NCBI GenBank assembly: GCA_023055505.1
Contig: JALIRH010000001.1
Coordinates: 11,079,467 to 11,143,466, forward strand
Direction: 5' to 3'
Origin: Callipepla californica brunnescens
Lineage: Eukaryota; Chordata; Aves; Galliformes; Odontophoridae
DNA: 64,000 nt
The first letter of the stretch is position 1; every line of letters begins with the position of its first letter. This document shows, piece by piece, positions 41,001 through 53,000 of this stretch. The translations under genes were made by a program, and so were the position numbers. The notes beneath the pieces are model-generated. The model made no database searches. It worked only from the letters and a program-made list of their open reading frames with translations, and was not told the DNA's origin.

Positions 41001-44000
41001 TTCACTCCAAGCTGGATACTGAATACAAACAAGTTTTTGTTTGCTTATTTTTACATGTGGATGAGAGCATTTTCTTACACATGGGCAGCTGGTGAAGCTG
41101 ATCAGCAGGTATCTCCATCTTTAGGCAGACCTCTGGTCAGGTCATCAGCACTTCGGAAGAGGAGTTCTTATTTTCTAATCTGCAGTAGAAAAATCTAGTA
41201 TCTTTTGGCCACAGATTATTCTTATCTATACCCAGCAAAAATTGCAGGAAGTGTTTAAAATGTCTTGTTTTGTTCTCCACTATTTTATCTCTTGAACTCT
41301 TTCTCCTCATGGAAACTGTAATAATTCCCATGATTTGGCACAAGGCCACTCGACATTTCCTATGAATGCCAACTGCTTTTCCCAGTTTCCCATCCTTTGC
41401 TAAATGATTTGCCATCAGTCCTGTGCTTTCCTTTTCTGTTTCAGAGTTGGTAATTCTTGGATACAAATGTAGTTGTGCTCCAGAAGTTGAGCAGCCTGTT
41501 TCAAATTCCAACACAAGTGGTTTCTGAGCTTGAATATTCTAGGAAGAGAAAACACAGTATTTGGCCAAAAAGCCTTTTTGTTCTGTGTCGCTTCATCTAA
41601 CTTATAACTCTGAACTAAGAAGCAACCATTTTTTGAAGGCTTGTTCAGCAAAAGAGGATTCTTTGAAGTGTTTTGTTCATCTTCTTTTGGAGGTTGATGG
41701 TCTTCAAAGGTTCTCTGTTCCCAACTATGCATCAGCATATGAAGCTGACTTGCCTTGCTTACTTAGGATTTAGCAATTCCTTTTTGTTTTCATTTTTTTT
41801 TAAGTGATTTGAGAAGGTCAAGCACACCTGTGTTGGCACAGTCTCCTTTTCCTTTATGCTTTTGTCTGAAAAACACTACAAGTTGGCAGTTTTTCTGAAA
41901 CTTGTGAAGAGTGACCTGTTACAAATTCATGTTAAGCTCTTAGGGGAGGCCCTGCTAGATTCCAGACCTGAAAGGAATGTACAGTCTTCCATGTAGAGCC
42001 ATGTCTTTTGGTGACACAAGGTGATAAACTGTCAGAAGTCTTCTGAATGTCTGTGTAGGTGCACTAATAGTCTGAGTGCAACTGTGTACTGGTTTTTGTT
42101 CTAGACTGTGCTTTGAAGAAAGATTTCAGGATTGGTAAATCCTGTTTGAAGTGGATAGGAATGAATACTAAGTGAGGGAAGGCTCCTTCAAAGGAGAATT
42201 TACTGTTACAGGCTGAGAGTGCTGAGGTATGAAATGCCTACAGATACATTTAAAAACTGCAAGCTAAATTCTTCATGGTCTGTGAAACAGTGTTGCTTTG
42301 TGGAAAAAAAATTAAAATATATATATATATTAGTATGAGGATTTTTGAGTTCTGTTCCATGTTGTTACTTTTCAGTAGAAGAAGTGTTTTGTTCTTCTGT
42401 TTTCTGATGTCTTCACGCTAACAAAAGTAATGATGCTTTTTTGTACATATGCTTTTGTGGAAGATCTTCACTGCATCAAAATGTTCGTTGTATTTCCACT
42501 TAAAATAAAGAAAGTGGAAATCATAAAGCATAACACTTAATAATAATAATCTTACTTTGCTCAGTTGTACCAGAACAGCTTCTTTTTAAATACTTCACCT
42601 TAGCTTGGAGTCAGAGTATCTGAAACGAACTCAGTAGTGACTTCCTGATTCACGTCAACACTCATGTTCTAAAATGAGTTCTTAGAGTTCTCTAACGCTT
42701 AACTTGTTTTTTCAACTGTTCAACAAGTAGGCTTCAAAGATGTTTATATCAATATCACTGAAAATATCACTAGAAAGTGAAGTCTAGAATGTATTTGTGC
42801 TGTGATATCTACGAATAACAACTCTTTTTCTTTTTTAACAGAAAAAAGACGAGACCCGCCCAATGGTAAGCTTTCAGCATGAACCACTGCACTTTAATTT
42901 TTCCTGCTACTGTCATTTATGGTTTGTATGTAGCTTTGTTTTGCGCTTGTTCAGGATGGTCATGTGGTAGCAGAAGCAGTAAACTCATATTCTGGAGGTT
43001 ACTATATTTGTTTTGTTTCTGTTCTCTGGTGTTTGTTTTAGTTGTAGTTGGACGATTTGTGGTTTTTGAGCTGGCATTTGCAAAGAATGTTTTTGGAGAG
43101 GGTTATGTTTTCCTGTGAATAGGACAGAGGCCCTTCAGCTGAAGCTGTGAAGAAGTCTTTGTACCTTTCATTTGCTGCTTGGTCTTCAGAATATACGTAT
43201 AAAGGGTCACTATACAAAACTTAACAGGAATTAAAAGGTAGGCTGTTTGTCTAAACACAGGCATAGTCATGAGAGCTTTCATGAAATACCCATAAAATGT
43301 TAACTTCTGATTCTGACTGACCTTATAACATAGCCTCCTGGTAATACATCATGTGTCTGTAAATGTTAGTTTTTTTTTTCTATGAGAGAATATTTGAATG
43401 CATTTGCCTTGCATTTCACTGACATGAAGAAACAGATTTCTCAGGGGATCCTTATGAAATTCACTGAAGTAAAAAGAATGTATCGGTTTGATCCCAAAAT
43501 TTTACCATCTATTCCTAATATCAAGTGAGAGATGCTTATCAGTGAATATCAAGTTTGGAGTCTTTGGTCTAATTATGCCTCCAGACTGAAACTAAGAAGC
43601 ATTTTCTCCCATGGTATTTCAGCTGGTGCCTGATAGGTTACTGTTTCACCGGGAATATTACCAACTAATCACCTAGGGACCCAGAACCCTGTGCTGCCTG
43701 AGGAGATCAGTTTTTTGGGTGGTCCTGTGTGGAGCCAGGAGGTGAACTCAGTGATCCTTATGTGTCTGTTCCAAGTTGGGATTTTCTGTGATATATTTTC
43801 AGAGCTTTGGGAATGTTTTAATTGCTCACTGTCTTGAGCAGCTTCTGTTTTCTTTCACCTAAAAAATTATTTCCTGATAGCAGTGTCTGCAGAGCAAACA
43901 GGAAGTAAAACTGTGGGGATGATACAGTGCCACTTACCACAACAAATTTAGCCTTGGAGTCTTTACTCTAAAAGCTGACCATTAATAGTGCAAGCAGTTT

Positions 44001-47000
44001 ATTTGCTTAGTTTGCTCTTGGTGATTGGAATAAAGGAAACTAAATTTGTAAAAACTTCCATGCTTAAAACAGTCACTATAATTCATCCAGTCAGACCTTC
44101 GGCAACAAATTGGTTTTTGAGTGAAAAATTCAGTACTTAGCTTGTTAAATGGACAAGACCAATGGATACCTGAATATTCTTTGAAAGGCACAGAATATCC
44201 ACAAGTTTGCTTGGTCTTTCAGGTTTGTAAACGCTTGTCAAAGCTCTGAGCAGCTCTGTGTTTTAGCAGAGTGTTCTGCTGGGACACACTCTGCTCTTTC
44301 ATGATCTGCCTACCTTCCTTTTCTGATGCTGTGAAGTGCTGTAATGCCAGGCTTCTCTGCTGGCACTTCACTTGGTGCTCATGGCCCCTGTAGTCTGAGG
44401 TGAGATATGCTGTGGGCACAGGACATAGCTTCAGTTGGTTCTGTAGGCAGTGGTTCTGCCTACAGGCAGCTCACTTCAGTATTTGAACCAGGTGACAGTA
44501 GGTATGTCCATGTGTAACTGGAGGGAAACAGAAAGCCTGACTGTTGTGGGGTCAGATGGTTATTATTTTATTCTACTGGGGGAAAAAAATTGAAGAGCTG
44601 CTTTTGTTCCATGTATTAGTGTGTACTTACCTTTAAAACCGAAAAGCAGGAGCAGTCACATTTCTGTACTCCTGTAATCCGTGCTTCAAACTGCTGATGG
44701 AAATTTTGTTCTAGTGGTGCTTCTTTGCCTGGATTTTCTGTGTATGCTGAAACAAAAGGGGAGTTGCCCAGAAAAAGCACTCTTATTTTTTGTATGACGT
44801 TTTCAGTGGTACGGATTTAAGATTTTTTTTTTTTTTTTTTTAGAATGACAGGATTAAAATCAAATTGGCCTTAAGGGTTATGTAAAATGTATTAGGCTGT
44901 AATTTCCTGGGATTTCTGTTCCACTCATTTGTTATAGCTAGGTCTCTTCACGCAAATAAAGAGGACTTAGTGTGGTTGAACTGACCTCGCAGTGAAGTTC
45001 TGGATGAGATGAGCATTTGTCAGAGATCAGCTTTTGAGGGAATCCTTATGAGCTGCGTGGAAAAATTTTGTTTCAGCCGTTAAGTAGTTTGCATTTATTG
45101 TAGGGCTGTCTGTAGTCTGAGACAGATGTCTAGAGAGGTTCTGAAATAAAAAGAATTTCTTAGAAATAATATTTCAAAATGTTCTGTACTACGTTTTCTG
45201 GAGCCCCCTCTGAGGATGTCACAGATGCTGATATCATTGGATGCCTGAGGCCACTGTACTGTCAGGTACTTCCAAACGATGAGCTCTATATGCCTCTCTC
45301 ATCTTCACTCATTGAGCTGTCTATACCTGACGGGGAAAGTGCATGTGTTTTGATGGGAAAAATTTTGCTGGATATAAATATGGCTGTTTTAGAAGAAGAC
45401 AGTTCTTTCCAAGGTTCTTTTATCCCTCGTGGGAGTCTAATGTCTAAGCCTGATGGTAAGAAAAACTTTCAACTTGAGGGATTTACTGTGATCTCTGGAA
45501 TGAATATTAATATCAAAGAGTTAGGTATCAGTCCTTAATTTGAGCTCAGCTGAGTAAAATTTCATTTTGCAAAGGGAAGCTGCTTTGCACTTGGTAGAAC
45601 CAGTTCCATTTAGATTCAATTTTTACATGGAAAAAGGTATATTTACAAGGGCTGACAGGGTCTAAGTTGAGAAGCATATTGAAATTGCAAGCAGTGTTCA
45701 GTGCAGGGGTATGTGTTTGTTCTTGAATGTCAGTATAGCTTTTGAAAAACTATAAACATTGTCTTAGTGAGAAGGTTTGATATTGGTAAATAAAGGGAAT
45801 GTGAAGTCCTACAGTTGCTTTTTTTTTTTCCTTTTGAATTATAAGCTCTAAGTTTTCAGTTTATCCTCCAGGTTTATATAACTTCACGTGAAGTTTTGGG
45901 CTGATAATATTTAACGGTTGGTGAAGTTAGTGCAAGCTTTTAAATGTGTAACTTTTACCAGAGTCATACGTAGCTGTCTGTGGACAGTTGGCAGTGTTCT
46001 GTCAGAGGACACTGATTAGATCATAGGCACTCTCAAGGTACTTCTGCAGAGCAGAAAAGAAATTTTGTTCTGCATTTCACATACAGTTTTAAAAACCTGT
46101 CCTCTGAGACTGCCAGAGGAACGTGGGAGTTGTCATATGCTTTTAAGTGAGTTTTGTCTATCCCAGTGTCTTGTTTCTGTTCGTGTTTCGTAGTCTGGGC
46201 AGTACTAAATGCTTCCCCTCAAAGTGTTACGCTGCAGATGTCAGATAGTTTATCTGTCATATTGTCTGCTTCTCCTTTCAGACTGTGAAAACAGCTTGTT
46301 GTTCTTTTCAGAATGCCTAGGATAACTTTGAATCGTCCATATGAAATACTCTTATGGAAAGATAATATCAAAATAATATTCTGATTTTCTTAACCCTACG
46401 AGGTGTTTTTTTATCACGTGCCCAGGAAAGCTGGATGTGTGAATCTTACTCTAATTGACTGTCTAACCAACAGTCTCTCACAGAATATGCTTTTCAAATT
46501 AGTCTTGGCCAAACTGCTCTTAAATAGACTTGCTTGGTGTCATCTTTAGAAGAATAAGATTACTTTTAGGAGGTTTCTTTGAGAATGCACATATATTCAC
46601 ATATACATATACACTGAAGAAGGAATAACTTGCCTGCTAGTGTTTAAATGCCACCATCACTTAAGTAAGAAAAGTTACCTTCTGTCAAAACTAAAAAACC
46701 TGTGTGGAAAATATCCTAGGTATGTTTATTTGCTATTATTCCAAAAGCAACGCAATACTGGAATGTTAAAATTGGTGATCTGAGTGTTTGCTTACTTTGT
46801 TTCTGGTGTTGCTTTTGCTGTCATGAGCTTTGTTTCTCATACGGGACTTCGATTATTTTTTGAACCCATCAAAGAATAAGAAATCCTGAATAGCTGTGTC
46901 AATACTGTTGCATCTTTGAAGAAAGTATTCCCACCCAGTGCTTAGTAAGCAGAGGTTCCTTCTCCATTACATGTACTGTGTTTCCAAGGTAGTTGCACTC

Positions 47001-50000
47001 AGAGTATTGCTGTTTATTGCTTTCACTTTTCAAATCTTGTCTGGGGTGGTAGTTACGTTGGCATCATGCATGGCTGTAGCTTAATCTCTCATTTCAATGT
47101 TCCATGAATGTGAAAACCCTTTAATTTAGAATTAATTGATTTGCCAGTTTTGCAGAAATAAAATTCTAGCTTATGAAATTTTCCTGCCATTGTTCTGCTC
47201 TGGGAACAGCCTTTTCTTCTTCAGCAAATGCCATTGTTCATCGTGATCCTGACATCCAGGACCCAGTCACGTGCATGTAGCACACACAGCTGTGGCTGCA
47301 GTACCAGCATTTAGCCACGTGTACACCCACATAAGTGATCTTAAATAGAAGTTAAATATGGTTTTATTGAAACAGTAGTGAAAGTCCTGTTCTTTATCTT
47401 CACAGGTCCAAATCTACCGATGGCAACTGTCGATATCAAAAACCCAGAAATTACAACTAACAGATTTTACACTCCACAAGTCAACAATATTTCGTATACC
47501 AAAGAAAAGAAGAAAGGAAAAACTAAAAAGAGAAGATTGACAAAGGCAGATATTGGAACACCATCTAATTTCCAGTAAGGACTGACTGACTTTGTGTCAT
47601 ATGCTTGCAAATGCTCAGGAATAAGATGCGTGACTGCTGTGTGTAACCTGAACTTGAGTGAGTGCTGATTGCACGTTTTGGGATTTAAAAGCAGGAGAAT
47701 TTTGACACATGGGAGTTTATCTGCAGTAAAAAGTAACTTACTGTCCTAAAGTAACTTGATTAAGCTGTATTAAGATGGCTTGCTTAAGTGGTCAGCTCAG
47801 AGTAGATTCCTTTTTCACTCCACCTCAGCGGTCGACTCATAAACTCATTATTCCTACAGATGTGCACTCTTCACTGTTCTGTGTCAAACAGAATACATTC
47901 ACAGTTCCTGCCTTTCCATAACTGCAGAAATGACATAGCTGTATGATATCTGTCTTTTTAAGCTCAGGTGTGTGGGCTCATACCCACATCTTGTGGTGAA
48001 AGTACACTGTGTCTGTGCTTTTTTAGGAGCAGTTTGCTTTCTGTAGTATTTCATAGGTAAATTTGTTCTTTCAGAATAGTATCCGTTGTTTTCAGCTTTA
48101 TTTTGAAAGTTGGCTTGGTTCAGTTAATGAGTTAACTACTGTTCTTCCTGAAAAATAATTTAAGCTTCTGCCTTTTAAAATGAGTGCACTTGTTTTGTGT
48201 GTTGGTTTGCTGTGCCAAAGCAACAGCAATTTGAAGAGCTTGAGTTAGTGATAGCCTCTGTGGAGTGTCAGAAAACCAGTTTATAGGTTTATAGGCCAAG
48301 GGTTGTTGGTGCCTACCTGTGCAACCTGGGCTAGGGAGCTGCTTTGGCAGGGGGTTGGACTCAATCACTGGAAGTCCCTTCCAACCCCTACAGTTCTGTG
48401 ATATGCAGTCGGAATTGCAGTGAATGATTCGTGTTAGTTTAACTTAGCTCTGATCAGAATTTGTGGAAGAGCGTGCAGCAGTAAGGACAGACAGTATTTG
48501 ATGCTCTGGTTTATGATGTTTGTTGGGTTCCAACAGTGGTGGAGCACTTCATGTGTGTTCATGAAATGTTAAAGCGGTTGTGGAAGAGCTGTGAATAAGA
48601 TGATAAAATATTTAATGAAGTTCAAACAAAAGATAACTTCTCGTTTATGTTAATATTTGTATGCAGGATAGCATTAAAGGTAATTTCAAATTTCAAGTGG
48701 TAAACCTTTGCAAAAGGTGCTCAAAAGTCTCTCTTGTTCCATGTACAGACTAGCTCAGAATCTGGTAGTGTGCACCAAAGTGCCATCATGCTGTGTTAAA
48801 TACTTGCAATTGCTGCTTTTTGCAGATGTGTACAAATGAACTCTTCATGGCGTTCAGGGAACATACCATCAGAATAAGTTGTATGCAACTTGAGCTGTGA
48901 TACTGGTGAAGGCCAATGTTCACTACTGCTTTTGGCAGTGTGAAATTGCAGTCAGTAGGTAAAATTATTGAATTGCTTCTGTTGGTCAGATGTGGGCATC
49001 TAGTGATTCGAGAAACAAAGAAAATAGTGAAATTATGCTCAATGTTAGTACGTGATACCCACTCCATAGATAGTTATCAACAGTGATGACATCCCTTCTC
49101 TCCTCTGGACTGACCAGGCCCAGGTCCCTCAGCATTCCCTCATAAGCAAAATGCTGTAGGCCCCGAATATTTTGCAACAAACTAGCAGGGGAAACTAGTT
49201 CTCCACTTGGTCTTCTTACGGTAAGATAAAATGTGGAAATAAAGGAAGCTTTATTCTCTTCTCAGATGGGGCACCACACAGTAAGAAATACTTAGAATCT
49301 TAAGTGGCTGGAGATGGAATCTAGTAGTAATCCGGATACTTAGGTGCCCTGTTTACTTTAGATAATAAGGTCCTTTTTACTCTGGTTAAGTGGATTTTTC
49401 TGCCTTTTTTTTTTTTTGTAGACACATCGGACATGTTGGTTGGGATCCAAACACAGGTTTTGATGTAAGTAATCTTAGTATGTAGTTCAAGCTACTGGAT
49501 GATGAAAACCGTAGAGGCTTTGTAATGCAGGTTGTGAAGATTGGCATCAAATGAGCTAACTGCACAGCAAAATAATTACAAATGGTGCAATTCTATAATA
49601 AGTCACTCCAGAAGTAATGCTTCCAATTTTTTTCCATGGAAACTACAAGAGATACAGAGAACACCGTAACACTGTAGGATTTTTTCCTCAGTACAAACAA
49701 TATTTTAGAAACTTCTCTGTCAGGCTACTAAATGTATCTGACTTGCAGGTGAACAACTTGGACCCAGAACTGAAAAACTTGTTTGATCTATGTGGAATTT
49801 CAGAGGCTCAGTTGAAAGACAAAGAAACTTCCAAGGCCATATATGATTTCATTGAAAAAACAGGAGGTGTGGAAGCAGTTAAAAATGAACTGCGCAGGCA
49901 AGGTAGGCTTTCCTTTATTTCCACACAAAACTTTATACAGTTTATTTTGCCATAGGGACTGGAATAGAAGCTGTTGATGAGAAACTTGATTATTTTTTTT

Positions 50001-53000
50001 TCTTTGAACTTAGTATTGCCTCACATGTATTGGGTTTCATGTTCCTTTATGCCATAGTCACATAAAAATGTCCGTGTGTGACATATGAGAGTACTTTCTC
50101 GTTAAAGATAAGAGTCGTACCTATGCCAGTTAAGTAATTTCTACTAAAAGTGACTGTAAATATTCCAGACAGGTTTTTCAGACTCCAGAAGTTGAGTGTT
50201 TGTTTATAATTTTCATCTTATAAATAAATTTAAACTTTAGAAGCAGTATTCCTGTTGTCAGTTACAGTAGTATGATGTGACAAGCGTGTGTGGTGCCAGG
50301 CTTGTCTACCCTGCCAGCGCTGTAAGCTGCCTAGCAAAAGCTAGAGACCTGTAATTTAAAGTAAAACTGTAAGTTTTGATCAGGAAGATCTGATTTAAGT
50401 TTCTGATGCAAAAAAATTCTCGAATAAGCTTTTTCTTGCCTAATCTTTGAATATGATCTCAGCCGATTCATTATTTACTACAGTATGGCAAGTCAGTCTG
50501 AAAATTAGGCTGTCAATGTAGAAGTTTTAAATATTTGCCTAGAACTCTTCTCAGGAAAAAACAGAAAACGGAATAATAATGCCATTGAAACGATAGCAGT
50601 CTGGATAAATAGTTGGAGTGTTGGAAGAGTAAAAGTTCAGAGTACAATGACTTGTTACATTTATTTCTAGGGCCCCCACGGTGGAGTGGTATGTATTTGA
50701 GCTGGCATCTGAGGATATGCTTTGAAGCATTAATGCTGCCGTGTGATTTATTTCCTGGACAAGAAACCTTAGTTCACATCTGTTTGATTGCAGTACTATA
50801 AATTATGATCAGATTTCTTACATAAATTGCAAGCAAAATTTCAATTACAATTTTTTCAGCAACAAATCTTCAATTTCTTCATACAATCGTAACTCTATAA
50901 AATTATCTTTATTAAAATGTGTACAAAGTTGTTGATCCCAAACTGCTGATCTTAAAGTTCAATTGAGAATACTTGGCTTAGAGTCCTGTATCTAGCTTGA
51001 AATACTTTTTAATTGCCATTTTTGTTGTGTGTATTCAAGTTATGTCCACTTGCATGTATATAATTGAAAGAAAAGCTGTCTCGTCTTTAACATGCATGAT
51101 AATAAATCTACCTCTGTGCTTTTTAGTAGAGGTAGATAAAAATATTCCAGTGGTTTTATCCACAGTTACATAATATGTAGACTTGACTGCTGTTTGAAGT
51201 GGGTTTTTTTTCCTCAACTGAAAGACGTTTTCCTGCTTTATTGCAAGAATTTCTGTGCTTAACTACTCACACCACTAGGATGCTGCGCAGAGAGCTGCAG
51301 ACCCTTCGTTCTGCTGAGGCAGAACTTACTTTCTTGATTTACTGCCCTTTCTCTAGCCCTGGTATTGGTTGTTTGATTTGGTGTTTTTTGTTTTTTTTTT
51401 TTTTTGAGGCAATACTATCAGCAGAAGGTTTTACAGACTTTAAGATTTTTTTTTTGTTTGTTTGCTTCTCTCATCTGGTTGGGGGGAAGGGAGAGAGGAT
51501 GAGGTAATGGTGCTCCCTCCTTGCTACTCCTCCCTCTTTTCAGTTCGCTTGAGTCCAGGCAAGCCTTCAGAAAACAAAACTTCCTGGAGTGTGTTTCCCC
51601 TCCACGACTGGGAGGTGGCATATTGCTCTAGATGTGGTGCAGATGAGGTCTTTTGCCTTAGGAAAACCTGAGCTGTGCATTCAGGATCTGCAGGCACCAC
51701 AGTCTCTGAAGCATGACTGTGTTGTGCATCTTTTCTGTGATGCAGGGGAAAACTCTCTGTAGTGCTTGCAGATAAGTTGCATTTGAAAGTACTGCCCTCC
51801 GATGGCCTGAAAGGAAGCTACAGGCGAGATAACAAAAAAGGGGAGGGCACTCTTTTTTGTTTGTTTTGAATCAAGAACGTTGGCAGTATTTCTCTTGTAG
51901 AATGCATGAAGCTTGAGAGGGGATTCTCTCCTTGCTGTTTCTTTTTTTAGGGAATGGGAAGTGTGGAGAAGTGTGGAATTTGTACTGTGATTTTAGAACA
52001 GGTATACCTGTGAAATGAGCAGGAAAGGATGAGCACTGAGGCATCAATGCCTCATGCTTCTTCAAAGTCCCCTTTTTTTGGCTTTTTCCCTCCGTAGTGC
52101 ATTGCAGGCAGCCTGTTCTCTGAGCAGCGTAGTCTTAAGGATAATACCCTTTTTGCTATAGAGCATATTAAATCAAATGTGAACTCTCTTAATAATCCAG
52201 ATGCTGTCATATGACTAAGTAGTAATGGGCAGCAACCACTACTTACGTTACCACAAGCCATTAGATGCCTGATGGGAGGGGAAATAAAGCTGTTATTTAA
52301 AATACCATTAGCAAAGCAAGTACATTTCAAGGCCAGATGACATAGAAGTAATGCTGTATGTTGAAGTAGTCCTGAAGTTGTTACTTTCTAAAGTCCTTTC
52401 CACAAAGATGTTGTTGAAACTAAATAAATAAAAGGGAATTTTTGAACTTTTTGGGGGAGTGGGAGGATGTAATACATACTACTCACATTTTTGAAGCCTA
52501 TCTGAAGGAAGGGCTCAGATCAGCTGCTGTTGGCAAATAAATATTCAGCAAAAGTATATTTGCCAGTGGTTGCCAGTTTGTTCAAGGTCAGTTTTTCCAT
52601 ATGCCTAAAATACATACAGTATTGTATGCCTAGAATATGCCTAGAATACATACTGTATTCTCACACAGTGACAGAACTATGAGAAAGATCATTCTCAGGT
52701 GATAGTTTTATAGTTCAAAATGTAAAATAGATTTCTAGAAACATGATGATGAATTACTTCATTGCTACAAAGTAAGAGAAACTCACAATGTTAGGACAGT
52801 ATTTGTAGATGAGTATTAGGTGGTTTACTTGCTTCTGCTCTTAAAAACAGGATTATTTGCCAACCTGTAGATGGATTGGAATTAAAAAAGATAACTCAGT
52901 ACCTTTGTTATAGTGAAGGAGTAGTCAATGGTGAGGTGAGGTTTTGCAATAGCTTCTTCATCCTGTTGCCTGCAAGAGGAAACTGCTTCATTGGATGGAA

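Larger units (their letters stand above)
38393..42841 (+). other. WASL intron 4
   Basis: 4449 bp. It contains an AT-rich simple-sequence region (about 39,748-40,030), a T15 tract at 40,039-40,053, and a coding-like but unidentified minus-strand segment (see the separate entry at 40,039-41,785). A TATA-type dinucleotide run lies at 42,315-42,331. It ends with TTCTTTTTTAACAG before exon 5. Confidence 0.8.
42866..47405 (+). other. WASL intron 5
   Basis: 4540 bp. It carries a T20 tract (44,823-44,842) and an unidentified 119-codon plus-strand frame (45,179-45,538). It ends with TTTATCTTCACAG before exon 6. Confidence 0.8.
47575..49421 (+). other. WASL intron 6
   Basis: 1847 bp containing two short CR1 fragments in opposite orientations (about 48,310-48,405 and 49,090-49,185). 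It ends with a 13-T polypyrimidine tract and TTTTTGTAG. Confidence 0.85.
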
